DNA of 64,000 bases, from assembly GCA_030407085.1 (NCBI GenBank), contig CM059585.1:12269001-12333000 (forward strand), given 5' to 3'. A program made the translations under genes and the position numbers. The stretch is from Trichopria drosophilae (lineage: Eukaryota; Arthropoda; Insecta; Hymenoptera; Diapriidae). Shown in pieces: positions 49,101-61,741 of this stretch. The notes under the pieces are model-generated. The model was not told the origin of the DNA and ran no database searches. It saw only the letters and a program-made list of their open reading frames with translations. Within the stretch, counting starts at the first letter, position 1, and every line of letters starts with the position of its first letter.

Positions 49101-52100
49101 AATAAAAAGCAATGTAGAAAAATTAAAGAAACCATCTTATACTTTTGTGTAAGTGAATGACTTGAACAATTTGGAGCCTAAAAGTATATTCTTTGTAGAA
49201 AAATATCATTTAAATTCAAATTAAAAAAAAGAACTTTGTTGTAAAACCGTTGAAGTATTTTTTCTGTCCTGAAAAATATAAATTTTTTGTAATAAAATAT
49301 TATGTGTTAATACGTACCGCGGCTGACCTAATACGGACTTGTACTACTTGTCCGGTCAATGTTGATCTTTGATATATTCCTTTCGTATCTTCAAATTTAA
49401 TCTTCTGAAGAATCCTGAAGTATCCTCTTTTACGTAGCCCGCTTGATAAAGCTTCGATCGGCAACAGGGCGAAAATGTGCAGTAGTAACAGACATTTTAG
49501 GCAGGACGGAAAATGTTCAGCATAAAAACTAATAACAATTTTTTTATTGCATTTCTGTTAAAAGACATACTCCTCAAACATTGGTAAAATGTGAGTTTTT
49601 GTAACATCAATCACATATTACATGGAACCAAGAACTAATAAAAATTACACTATATTTTATGAAAAAAGATTAACTAATTATTCGCGTTCGAAAGATGTAA
49701 ATCGAAAATTGAATTGATGGCTAATAACGCATTGCATAAGGTAGGTTTTAAACTTTCCGAGAAAAGACCATTTCGGGGAATCAAACGGGTGTCTTCCTGA
49801 ATAGTAAGTACCGACGATAAGAGCTTTTTCAGCGTAATTCCCAGTAGCGTATTTCCGTAATGAATACAATTTAAGCTCTTTTCCCCCATCCAGAACTTTT
49901 GTTGGGTTTGTTTGTTTCATAATCTCACGGATTCAACCCCTGCCCTCTTTTCCTAACCGACGTTTATTCGTGGCTCGGCGGGTTTTTTACCGCTTCTTTA
50001 AGATGTTCATTAACTTCGCGCTTATCTCCCATTTCTGCAGCTCGTTCTACGGGAGTTCCTATTTTCCATATCGAAAAGGCAAGTTTGAAGTCTCGAAACA
50101 AGAGGAAATCCAAGGGCTAAGGAACATCCTCTAGCGTTTCCTCTTAGTGAAGAAAGTCTCTTCAGTCCACAGTAGCCTGTAGAATGTAATCAGCGGCGAC
50201 TACCGGATCTCTGTTTTATTTTCGCTTTTCCTTGCCCTTCTAAGGAAAGGTCAATTTTCCTACTACGAGTTTACCAATCAACTGAGCTACTGTCACTCTT
50301 CTATGTCATTGTTCTCGAGAATCTCAGTAAATTTAACTGGAATTCTGCCTTTTAGCCATCTCACCTTTCCACTTAAGTGTCTATAAAATGGTACGGAGTC
50401 TTAATTTCTGAAATGTTTACAATGTACCAAATTCCATGTTTTTGAGATGAAAGAATTGAAGGTCAAACATTTATAAAATGGTGACCATGTAAATTTTTAG
50501 TACCTTTTTTACCATATTTTGAACTTTAAAGTACTCGAGCGTTCCTAAATTCCTTTACTTTAAATTCATTTGATTTCATCGATATTGTGGCTGCTTATAT
50601 TACCGCGAGATTTGAGTTTGCTTAATTTTCATGTCAATAGGTTCAATTCTTGTGCGATAACTCTTTTAATATAATTGGTATAGGTTAAATCTCTTCGCGA
50701 ATTCTGTACATCATAAGCTATGAAATAATGGAATTAAAAAATTGATTATTTCGTTGTACATATGAATAGCTCCCTTTAAAGTTGGAAAAGATAATCTGAA
50801 ATTTTTTACGAACATAATAAAAATCATATGTAATAAGGTATAATACTCTTGGTTTTATGTTTTAAAATATTAAAATGCCTTTGTAACGAAACCAAAATGA
50901 TTACCTTTGTTCTAAATGTGCGTTGTCGTCCTCTTTACTCTTTTATCGAAGAGCTTGGACTTTATTATTCCCATTGCTTGCGTAGACGGTCTCTTTGTCT
51001 GCATCACGTTCTTCAGTCTTAATAGTGTTTCATGTCTGTTATAAGCTTGTGCGTCCAAAAGGTTTCTGCTCGGCGAAATGAAAGAAAACCATTGCTTTTT
51101 AAAGCAATGCTTCGATATTAATGATGCACCTGGACTCGGAAAGGTTTTACAAAAATCTGTACGAGAAGCTCACATTATGCAGTACCTATTTTTTAAGCCG
51201 CAAAGTAAAGAATTAAATCGATCAATTACAGAAAAAATTATATTTACCATTTATTCAAGTAGTTACAATTGAAAATATTTTGTCAAAATCTCCTTTCGAT
51301 ACCTAGCACGCAAAAAGTGCAGAGTAACGGTGCGTGGAAATAAATATTCGTCCAATTCGATTTCCGCAACGACGTTAACACGAGGAAACATATTGTCTAT
51401 CACGTGCAAAGATACGCACACAAACAAAATAAATTTGCATGCGAATGAGAAAATTTAGGGGTCGCTTAGCTGATGCAGAATGGCCGATGATTGCATTCCA
51501 ATAATACACTGTCGATTAAGCGTTGACACCAGCAGTGCAGCGATGCGCACGACCCCTTTAAATATTAGCCGCTATTTGAGCCGCAAAGCAGACTGGAAAT
51601 TGCAGCACTTGCAAAAAGAAATGAAACATGGTGTGAAATTGTTATTTTTCCAATTAATAAAATAAATATTTAGAATTTTATTAAGACTATAAATTTCCAC
51701 CTAAACATTTTTTAAATACTTTACAGAAAACATAAACGAATGTACCTTAGTTAACTTTAGATGTAGTTGATGTAAGAAATATTTGCAAGTGATAAAAGTC
51801 GTGTGTGGTCAGACATCATTAATTGTTGACGCAATTTTAATAACTGGTTAATTTTTTGCTTTAAGTGGTTGACATTAGCTATTCGGCATTATGATTTTTC
51901 AAAGTGCAAGAAAATCGACACCTCCTAAACCAATACACGTAATATATGTGCATCGCCGCTACCAATTTGTAAGCCCAGGCTTTACTATTCTAATGGCGGT
52001 CGCATATGTAATCTTCATTTAATCTACGAGACCGATGCGTGTTAATTAAACACCGTTACATCGAAAATCTCGAATATTGCACTGAATAATCTTAATAGGA

Positions 52101-54100
52101 TTATTTACAGTAAAGGAAAACAGTAGACTTATATATTCTACTTTTATTCTTCAATCAATATAATATTTATCAAAATTTCTAGTCGTTGGAAGGTGGAAGA
52201 CAGTAATTTTAATCAGTATCGCTAGTATCATATATTAGTGTTCTTTGAAGGATTTGAAATTATAATTCATTGCGGCAAGTCAAAAGCTGAAATAGGTCAT
52301 TATAGTTGAAATAGGTTTTGCTTATATGCACACGTGTACATTTATTGATACCAGTGTTTATTCGTGCGTTAGATTATGCGGGTAATTAAAATTCGTTCTC
52401 CATTAATACAAAACGTATGCGAATTACTCATTATAAGGCTGCCTCATTGACATTCATAGACACATGCATTAGTCAAATCAACAATATACATATTCATTAG
52501 ATGACATTGCGTGCAAGTATTTTTGTTCCAACGTTAATTAATTCTAAGTTTTTTAAATAGTAACCCTAAAATTACAATTCTAATTCATATGAGGAATTCC
52601 ACCATACTTTTAAAATTAGACACTAAATACAATATTTATTCTTATCGCATAGACTTGTACTTTAGTTAATAAGCTGTGAAGTAAGAAGTACTCATTCCAA
52701 GATTGAAAAAACATAATTTAACACTAATTTTGTCTTTTGGCTTTTAAAAAATGTTTTTGAATAACGAAACAAAAGTCCATAAAACTGGTTTTTACTTCAA
52801 CTTTTTTATTAAAAGAATAAATACGATATTGAAAATACTGCTCGAAATGAATACTAACTGTTTTTATTCTTCGCAACGTTCGAGCCTGCGTAATCTTTTA
52901 AAGCTTTTAAAATTTACTATTTAACATCGACATGATTGAACAGAAAACTGTGTTGCTGTAATTCCATTCTCGTTAGATTACATTACAATGCATATATCGC
53001 GCAAAAATGAGCTCGGTCATTAAATATAATAGCATTTATCGACATATAGGTTTTCATTACCGGAAAATAATGCCTATGAGGTGGTAAAATTCTACTTTTT
53101 AATCAAATTACTCCGAACGGAAATAACCGTGCTGTGAAATTTATTGTCAATGACAGGATTTGTTAATTATTCTAATTAATGACGAAATACGTGGTTACAT
53201 TTATAAATTGGTTCGTAAATAATTATTTATTATTCTCGATTTCACTCTAAGGATATTTATGCGAACGAAATGTAATTTTGTTATAAAAGAAGTAATCTCA
53301 TTCAAAATGGAATGGAAATTGATATTTTCAGGATACATTTCATAATGTATGCATTTAATACACATATTTAAACAAAGAAATTTGTATTATATAAATAAAT
53401 CAATTCGTATTCATTTTGAGTAAGCTTTTATTATTATTATAACACATATATAATTACTAGTAGAGCTTGAACTTTCTGTAATAAAGATGTAATCAATCGA
53501 CAAGGGTATTCCCATCGGGAAACTCAAAACCGAACAGTGAAGAATGATTTCGTAATAAATGTAATGCGATCATGGAATTTGAGCTCCCAATCGAAAAGTA
53601 TTACTGGAATAATGTAATACAGCTCTCTATATAAAAAATATTAAGAGGTTTAATAATTTTATCATTAATTTCCATAAAGTTTTACAATTATTTTAATAGA
53701 GTAATTATAATTTAATTTTAATATAATTATTATTATTTTCACTTGATTTTTAAGTATTTACACTATTTGATTTTTTAATTGTAAGTTTACATTCCGCTGG
53801 TTACATTCGAATATTTGAAGCTTAAATAAATAAAATGTATTGCAAGTGCAAATACGTAACATATTTTCCCTGAATTTTACAAATTCTTCAATGGCCAGAA
53901 TAAATTATAGTTTTAGTAAAATAGATCAATGCAGGTGTAATCTTTGTAATGCAAAAATTTAGAACAATTTTTAGATTAGTCTTTCTTTATCCATATCTTT
54001 TTGTTTTAAAGCCAACTATTTTTTTTTCATGTCTAGCTCCCTAAGGATATAAACTTAAACATTTCATACGTAATTTATAAGCAATTTAATTTTTTGTTTT
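46161..54100 (+). other. presumed long peptidase intron, first part
   Basis: It starts with a GTAAGT donor. No further exon is recognised. GC-richer single-copy patches lie at 46330-46780, 46980-47170, 48270-48640, 49890-50390, 50930-51070 and 51340-51620. The 46980-47170 patch is open on both strands without family resemblance. The rest is AT-rich. I see no repeats of note. Confidence 0.4.
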
Positions 54101-54537
54101 CAGCTGAGTACGAATCTAGTATCAACTTCTCAAAATTGATAATGGTGAATCCAATATGGCGGATTAAAAATGCGAAACTTAATAAAATGTCATCAAAATG
54201 AAAATTTTCGGCTGGCTGAAATCGAATTTGGTGTATGATTTGTAACATTCAGAAAGGCGTGTCAAAACAACATTATAAAATTACAAAAATTAGAAACGTC
54301 ATTATGAATTTACAAAATTCAGAACATTGTAATAATGTTTAGTCATCATATTGCGTTTATATACAAACTTGTTCCTTATTTAAACACAACAATTATAATT
54401 CTTTGCCGTCTATAGTAGACTTAATTGGATTTTATTTATTTCATATTCTTTAATTTTTATAACGCCAGAGGATCGTGAAAATTAGACCAGAAAAACCAGA
54501 AATACCAACCATGAATTACCTTATTTTAAATTACTAC
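54101..54537 (-). repeat. isolated satellite box in AT-rich spacer
   Basis: 'ggtgaatccaatatggcgga' near 54144 is a copy of the box found in the satellite at 31.3-32.4 kb. The surrounding sequence is AT-rich spacer. Confidence 0.5.
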
Positions 54538-55436
54538 TTAATCAGTTAAGGAACAAACGGACACTTTTTCATGGAAGCTTTCAACGTCTGTTTGTCATAT
54601 ATTTCTGGGATTTAAACAATTCTTGACCACTCATTACTGACGTGAAATTTATCAAACTTTATGAATTTGCAATTAAAATTTAAGAAAAATACAAATCAAA
54701 ATTGCTGCGTTCGATTATTTGACTAAAAGTCGAGTTTTTGTTTTTACTAAAATTCTATTTTCAGCAAGATTTTCGCTTTGAAATTGGATACAGTGATGTT
54801 GGTAAAGTGAATAAAAAACGTCCAGGGACCTTAAACTTCAAAATGTACATGCCAACATTTTTATTTTCTTTCATAATCTGAAATCTTGAGGTAAAATTAC
54901 ACCTCTGATAATAAATTTATTAATCAACGTTATAGATTCGAAACGGCAAAGCCAAAATCGAGGACAAAATTGTAATTTCTTTTGAATTTTGATAATTTGT
55001 ATATATAAGGGCTTTTGGTTCACGAATTTTGGGTTCGCTACTTTGAATTTATAAAGTTGAATAAAAAATTTGTTATCAAGGACGTTGCATGTCTTAAGGT
55101 ATGGAATTATGTCAAGAAATTTTGTTTTAGAATCGTCATTTTTTGAAAAAACGAACTAGTGTCAACATATTTACATCAAGCCACCATATTGGATATAGAT
55201 ATCGTAAAACTATTAATTCTAGCATATAGATTTTACGAATTCAATGCAAAAATACTGCTGGTAAAAATATTTTAATAAAAAACATGACTTTTTTGTTAAG
55301 TAATCGAACGCAGATTCATAAAGGTTGATAAATCTCACAACAGAAATTAACGGTCAAGAATTTTTTCGGTCCCGAAAATATATAACAAACAGATGTTGAA
55401 AATTTCCATGAGCAAGTTTGCTGCTTAAAGGGTTAA
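54538..55436. mobile_element. TTAA-flanked long palindrome, second family
   Basis: TTAA at 54538-54541 and at 55433-55436 border inverted arms of about 200 bases: 'catggaagctttcaacgtct' (54570) pairs with the complement of 'agatgttgaaaatttccatg' (55391), 'aattcttgacc' (54619) with the complement of 'ggtcaagaatt' (55352), and 'ctgcgttcgattatttgac' (54704) with the complement of 'taagtaatcgaacgcag' (55298). The right end reads TTAACCCTTTAAGCAGC inward. The centre is not palindromic and codes for nothing. TTAA-CCC ends suggest a piggyBac-like non-autonomous element. Confidence 0.75.
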
Positions 55437-56141
55437 TACGTTTAACGTCGTTATGTGCAGATTTTCATAGTTTTTATTTGCATAATTGGTTAGATAAATA
55501 TTAGGAAGAAAAAGGGACATTTGTTGTTTAAGTAGTAGCGTCGATTCATAGTCAGTCGTCGAAATGAATGCAGACTTTATACTCTATTACGGACAACAAA
55601 TTTATTTCAAATAGCGTTTATAGTATATGAACTTTTTTGCTATTTATTCTCAAATATCTACTAAAACACCACATGGATTTCAAGATAATTAAATACAGCC
55701 CGATATATGAAAAAAACAAATTTCTATGTTCCATAAATTCGAAATATTTTACATCTAAAAATAGGATCAGAATAGAACGTTATTATTTATGACAAAAAAT
55801 ATACGTATTATCAAGAGAATCCAGCGAAAATGTTAAAAAATATAGTAAAAATTGTCTTAAAATTGATTTAATATTGTATAAAAGTTAGATAATAACAATA
55901 AGTGTCATGTTATATTATTAGTTAATATAATTAAATAATTGTTTTCAACACAGCAATAAGGAAGTGACCCCTTTCTTAGTTATAACGGTGATTTTAATAA
56001 TATAATTTTACAAAGAAAAAAAGAAAAAGGAAAACATGAAAAAAGGACAGTAAGTAGATAAAAACGAACAAAAATGAAAAATATAACTTTCGATATAAAT
56101 GTTTTAAAAAAAACTTGTATACAAATAACACAGGTCAACAT
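55437..56141. other. AT-rich spacer
   Basis: No feature can be supported here. Confidence 0.5.
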
Positions 56142-57035
56142 GGTTTTGTTGTTGGGAAGCAGTGGGGCTTTTCCGACATAATTTTGTGCGTGGAATCCAA
56201 ATCCGAAGTCAGAAGTGGCCCATCAGGATTTTGAGATATTTCAGGTTATTTATTCGAATAACGCATTTTTTACTATTTTTGAGGTTAAGTACAGTAGACA
56301 CAACATTTTTAGGAGCTTTTCCTTTTGTTGTATCTTATGGTAATATGAGAGGCGCAGAATTTCGTTACGACTTTTCTTCACCAAGATACACCAATTTGAA
56401 ATTACGATATACGTTGAATTACCCTTGGAGAACAAGTTCTAGATCAAATTCAATATCATAAAACCTATATAAATATATAGAACTATATAAAATATGGATA
56501 TTTATAACTAAAAATACTTTTGAATATTGTGACTGTTTTTTCGATAACTTTTGTATACTTTGTTGTTTATTTAGCCAGTTGAATCCGCCTTCTTGAATTA
56601 AAAAAATTGAATATCTCGACTTCAAATTCGTATTTGGAAACGCCACATATCACTAGTACAAATTTTCAAATGAAGATACCAGTAAAAAATATCTGTCTCC
56701 AAGTATTTAAAGCATACGCTCATGACATTAGTGGGATATATCTCGTAATTTCAAAATGGCCGTATCTATGTAAAATAAAATGGTAGGTGACCGAATAAAA
56801 CCTCATTTTGAAGGCTAAAAGTAGTACTAAGCGATGCAAATAGTACAGAAGGCCAACAAAAATTGTTACATCCTCTACGTAACCTCAGATATAGCAAAAT
56901 AATGAGATTTTCGAGTACATAACCTCAAATATAGCAAAATCCTGACGTAATGGTCCAATTCTGACTTCGGGTTCGGATTCTACGCACATAATTACATCGG
57001 AAATGACCCACAGATTCCCAACAACATCTAAAACC
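56142..57035. repeat. 894-bp imperfect palindrome
   Basis: 'ggttttgttgttggg' (56142) pairs with the complement of 'cccaacaacatctaaaacc' (to 57035). 'aatccgaagtcagaagtgg' (56200) pairs with the complement of 'ccaattctgacttcgggtt' (56953). 'caggattttgagatatttcagg' begins a further match with the complement of 56922-56945. Arms extend at least 250 bases. Satellite-like boxes occur near 56581 and 56753. The frame at 56162-56461 lies inside the left arm and is not a gene. Confidence 0.75.
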
Positions 57036-58500
57036 TATCTAATTATAATTAAGAATAATAAAAAAAGGAAGAAAAGTGTATAGTTTCCTGCTTTATTAAG
57101 GCTTTCATGTCAATCCGATTATTATATTTGTTTTGTTTAGGTTAGGTTTTCTTTGTTCTGTTTTTTTTAATTATACTATCAAAATCACCGTCAAACCTCA
57201 GAAAGAAATACTTCCTTGTTTATTACATTTTATCTTCATATGCTCTTGCAAAGACGCATTTCTATAAAATATAATTTCATTATCATTTTTCATTATCAAT
57301 TTTATTCTCAATATTAATTTTATTATTATTGATATTAATTTAGAATTCGTTGAAATCAGCATTTATTAAAGAATTTTTTTGTAAACGATGTAATGATGAA
57401 ACAAAAATCAATGGCTTTGGTCTACTAAATAGCTGGCATTGAAATAATGCATTAGCCTCTTGATAACGAGTACTCAAAACGTACAGATATTTTTCAGGCA
57501 GTTATCACCAATACTGTTTATTATTGTCAATTTGTAGTACAAAGCCACTGATTTTTTAATCAGGGTTTTGATCGAATAGGAATAATTTATTTCATTGTCT
57601 GCATAAATTGCATCGTTGTAATGAATGATGAGTTGGAAAGTATTGTAACTACAAAAAATTTGAACAAACGTAATTTATTTTACTTAATTTTCTGCTATCG
57701 TACGTCACAAAAACAAAATTGATGAATAGACAAACTGTGGAATTTCTCATTAAAGCAATTAGGGATTTTTAGCTGGTGATGACATTGACGTACGAGATAA
57801 ATTATAGCACGCCTCATTCACGTTCCCTTAACGATACGATGGTAATGTGGCGGTTTTCGGAGCGCGATCGTGCATCGTGCATCAGCCGCTCTTTTGCATT
57901 CAACGCTGAAGTACACTGGTTAATCTTCTAATGGAGTGAATCAGAATGTATTTCGTATACAGGTGCTCTCATATATATACGACAGAGCGTGTGCCACCGG
58001 TTTCAGCGTCACCCGCAGCTCGTAAACCGAATTGTTCCATCAATTTCCACGTTTTGTCCTGTGTGCTGTTCGAACGATTCGACGACATCCTATGGAATTT
58101 CCTCGAATACGAAGCAATGTTGCCGTAGTGATTGTGGTGCCTTTTATGTAATGGTATAGTTTGTGTACCCAGTTTAGTGCTTCTTGATCTGATTAATATC
58201 CTGAAAATAGAGAAAAAGGTTGATATCACTGCTGGCATTCATAAAAATAAACAAAAAATAAGAAAATTTGTCAAAAATTGATTGCTTCTATGTTTTTCGT
58301 GTTATTACTATTTATATTGTTTCATGAATTATTGCATACAATTCCATTATTTATTTTTATTCCATGTCTGACATAAATAAAACAAATTAAGTTGTCAGCA
58401 TAGGAGATAGCCGAGTAATTCTCGCTGATTCTAGTCATGAAATTTAAAAGAGGAAGTCCAAACCTAAAAAATTACAGCACAGAAAATTGAAAACAAGAAC
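57036..58500. other. spacer with GC-richer block
   Basis: Positions 57172-57230 resemble 41155-41212 (a small dispersed repeat). Positions about 57790-58130 are GC-richer and single-copy. No exon or RNA gene is recognised. Confidence 0.4.
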
Positions 58501-59067
58501 AAGTGAAAACAGTCGTGCTAGGTCAGCCAATGCGCAGTGCCTACCTTAAGCCAAATAAAAAGTTAGGTTAGGATAAGTTAGGTTAGATTAGGTTAGGATG
58601 ACCGATAGTTGTTGACAGATGTATTCCGATTAAAAATGGACTATTTCTAATAAAAATGACATCGGATATAAAGTTTTTAAATGTCTTCTGATGTTTAGGT
58701 TAGGTTATGATAGGATAGGACAGTTTAAGCTAGGTTGGGATAAGTTAGGTTAGTTTAGATTAGGTTAGGATATGTTAGGTTAGAATGATCTTTAACTTTT
58801 GAAAGATATATTCATATTATCTATAATGTTCCTTCTGGAGATGTGGCAAAGACTATACTGTAGGCCAATCAGATGCATTATTTCAGCACGACCATTCTAA
58901 ATTATCTTTTTACTTTGATGTAACATAGACAATCATGTAAAAGAGAAGGGATGCATGAAAGCTCAAATTCTGTCCCTATAAAGTACATTGTATACGTTCC
59001 AGAATAAAGAAGTCAAACAAAATATACAGAATAGGCGTCGTCTGACTCAGTACGACTGTTTTCACTT
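58501..59067 (+). mobile_element. AAGTGAAAACAGTCG element, copy A, with TTAGG-like runs
   Basis: The ends AAGTGAAAACAGTCGTGCT (58501) and the complement of AAGTGAAAACAGTCGTACT (to 59067) are inverted repeats. TTAA overlaps the right end. Inside are two degenerate minisatellite runs of TTAGGTTAGGATA-type units (about 58562-58601 and 58697-58782). A conserved right part, 'gcatgaaagctcaaattctg' (58951), recurs in copy B. No transposase frame is present. TTAGG is the usual insect telomere repeat, but these runs are interspersed and imperfect. Confidence 0.78.
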
Positions 59068-60092
59068 AACTCTTTTCGTTCCGAAAGTCCAATATTCAGA
59101 CACAATTTTCTGCACAATAATTACTCCAAAACTATTAGTTTAATGTAAAAATTAATTCAAAGTAAACTTGTAGGTTATAAGTAGGTTAGGTAATAATCTA
59201 TAATTTCATTTTTTATTCGACTTATACGACTAATATGTGACCAAATAGAAATTTTGTAAAAAACGCAAAATGTTTTGCTTGTCATTACAACTATTTTGTT
59301 TTTCTTATAAATAGATAAGGTAAACGAAAGATTACAATTTTACTTATTGGACGGAAATAGTAACCCAAATAGCACTCTTTATTCCATTCATATTCCAGGA
59401 CTATTCCTGTTACGGACAGAATCGATGTTTTATCGGCTGCGGAACCTGGCGTAGGTTTTTTCCCACAAACCAGAATGGGGGTACCTCTTAAAATAAAGGT
59501 CCTGTTAGAAAAATTATATAAAGGCCCTTCAAAATGGTGACAATCTCGATAAAATTATTTGTAATTCGAATATAATAATGTCGATATATAATATGACGTT
59601 TTAGTCTATTTAAATGTTCGAGAAATTGAAAAGTCGAACTAAGATATGAAAAAGTGACGATCGGATTTTTCAGAACGTTTGTGGACGTCGTCGGTTTAGT
59701 TATTTACAATTCCTCTGGAACATTCGAAGTATTCTTACAAAATATTCAGGAACGGAGACATGTCCAACTTTTTTTTAATGTTCCTGGAATATTCCTGTGT
59801 AATATTGCAGGAACATTTAAATATACTAAGAATTTGTCGATTTTTGGTTCCATCAAAATTAAATAATTAAAAAAAAAAATATCCCGAGTGAGACTCGAAC
59901 CTTACCCCGCTGCACAGAAACCCATGCTTAGAACCACTCAGCCACATAGCCTATTAAAATAATTTGCAAGCATAAGCAATATCACTTACCGCGATTTAAT
60001 AAAGAAAAAGTTCATATCTATAAAGTGATTTAACGAATTAGGCGTTAATATGCATAGCAAATAAATGTTGGATTATCGGGGTGAAAAGGGGC
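59066..60092. mobile_element. TTAACTCTTTTCG-ended element between two inverted copies
   Basis: It starts TTAACTCTTTTCGTTCCGA (59066), and the right end, complemented, reads TTGCCCCTTTTCACCCCGA (60092 inward). These resemble the ends of the palindrome at 39276-40340, with a similar length (1027 against 1065 bases). It abuts copy A on the left and copy B on the right. It also contains several ATTCCTGGAATATTCC-like motifs (59390-59820) and the tRNA-like segment below. No coding sequence is seen. Confidence 0.55.
59881..59953 (-). mobile_element. tRNA(Leu/Ser)-like SINE head or tRNA pseudogene
   Basis: On the minus strand it reads a D-arm with an intact A box (GTGGCTGAGTGGT, complement of 59932-59944) and a T-arm with an intact B box (GGTTCGAGTCTCA), ending at an 11-base T run (59869-59879). 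The acceptor ends do not pair and the anticodon stem is poor, so it is unlikely to be a working tRNA. It is more likely a tRNA-derived SINE or pseudogene. Confidence 0.6.
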
Positions 60093-60490
60093 AAGTGAAA
60101 ATAGTCAGCCGGTGTCAGACGTCGTCCATTCTGTTAACTGAGTTTGATTTCATTATTCTGGAACGTTTGCTGTATTGGTTGTAGGGACAGAATTTGAGCT
60201 TTCATGCATTCCTCCTCTTTTTCATGATGAAAGAAAAACGGTAATTTAGAATGGTCGTGATGAAATAATTCATCTGAATGGCCAGCAGTGTAGTTTTTGA
60301 CACATATCCAAATGTGATATTGTATAAAATAGAAATACATCTTTCAATTGCTAAGGATCGTCATACCTAACTTATTCTAACCTAACCTAACATATCCTAA
60401 CCTATTTTAACCTAACCTAATCAGAAGCCATCTGAATAAATTTGAAGCCGATGTAATTTTAGAAATGGTTTATTTTTATAGCAAGAAATC
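60093..60490 (-). mobile_element. AAGTGAAAACAGTCG element, copy B (inverted, truncated)
   Basis: The plus-strand start, AAGTGAAAATAGTC (60093), is the terminal repeat. The following sequence is the inverse complement of copy A: 'agaatttgagctttcatgca' (60188) matches 'gcatgaaagctcaaattctg' (58951), and 'ctaacctaacctaacatatc' (60378) matches the TTAGG-type run. Similarity ends near 60490, so the outer part is missing. Confidence 0.75.
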
Positions 60491-61229
60491 TACTCCAAAA
60501 TGATGATGAAATTTTGTCACTTTTTCATTATATCACTTTCGTTCATTTTTTATCTGCATATTCGAAGTAACTTAACTGTAAACGCTTTCGCTTTGTTTTC
60601 TTACACCTAATGCGCGATGGAAGGCATAAATATTCACCGAAAACTGGAGGATCTCGTTATTCAGCTTGCCATAATCCGTAACGTGGCTTGGCCGGATTTT
60701 ATGTGCGGCGGCCTGTATACAAAGTGTGCATAAAATTCACCCTTTCGAACGAGCACAATCCACCAGTGCACTATACCGACGAACCTGTCCCACACTTGTG
60801 CATCCGCAATCTCGGTGCTCCATTGCAATACGTTACGTTGTGTCGAATCGCCATTCTTCGAGGTACCCGTTTATCGCAGTTTTTATCACCGCTGACAGAG
60901 AACGTAATGTTTTAATTCGAAGGAGCGTGAAAAGTCTGTTTAACCTCTCAGAACGACGAAGAGTACGGATGAGCGAATTCGCGTCGTCGCGTGGAAGAGG
61001 ATTACCACTGAGCTATTTCGCCATTATTCCCTACCTCGTTACGAGCTTTCCGCTTATCCACCTTTTCGCTCTGCTTCTATGACTTATTTTTTGGTTCGTC
61101 TCCGTACTTTTTATTGTTTACCATCACCAAATTGCGGTGATTAATGCGGGATGAGGACTGACGAACTTTTATGATTGCGGTTTTAAAGGCGATTAGTGGC
61201 AGATTTGTTGTTAATTTTTAAGTTCGACA
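60491..61229. other. GC-richer single-copy block
   Basis: Positions about 60590-61090 are GC-richer, with overlapping open frames (60688-60915 and 60726-61082) that match no family I know. It may be a regulatory block within the presumed peptidase intron. Confidence 0.35.
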
Positions 61230-61355
61230 CTCCTATAGAAACAGCGTTGAGCTTTCATTAAGCAAAGAGAAAATGCAAAAATATTTCAGAATACACAAAT
61301 GAAACTAAAAGCTCAAAATTACCAATGGCTGACTCCGTATGGCTGTTTCTACTTA
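61230..61355 (+). mobile_element. AAGTGAAAACAGTCG element fragment C
   Basis: 'tttcagaatacacaaatgaa' (61284) and 'ggctgactccgtatggctg' (61327), ending in TTTCTACTTAA, align with the right end of copy A, with several substitutions. Only the last 100 or so bases remain. Confidence 0.55.
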
Positions 61356-61681
61356 AAGATATTTGGACATCATCGTTATAATAATTGTAATAAGTCATGA
61401 TCGATATTATCGACATGGTATTTTTCAAATTTAGTGCTGGTTGAAAAGGTTTTGTACATTTCTCCAAGAATTCTAATTTTTCCAACGTTTCGTCATCACA
61501 ATAGTGGATTTTGACATTGAAAAATGCAGTTCTGACGGTTACAAAAATTAGTAATGACATATTTTTAATCAGATTTTATTTTTTGGTAAGTTCTCTAGTA
61601 AATTATAATATTGAATTTATTCGTACGAATGCATGTATAGATGTACGTTTTTTTCTACCATAAGTAAAATGTCATGTAAAT

Positions 61682-61741
61682 AAGTGAAACTAGAAGCCCA
61701 CAAATAGAATTGGCTGGCCAAGTATGACTCTTTTCACTTAA
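61682..61741. mobile_element. AAGTGAAAC terminal-repeat pair, fragment D
   Basis: AAGTGAAACTAGAAGCCC at 61684 and, 40 bases on, GACTCTTTTCACTTAA facing it. It looks like an element reduced to its two ends. Confidence 0.5.

Noticed and set aside
56162..56461. Frame starting MGLFRHNFVRG, resembling the 'FRHS' strand expected in the next peptidase exon
   Set aside because: It lies within the left arm of a palindrome and the matching arm carries the same sequence; there is no acceptor site before it.
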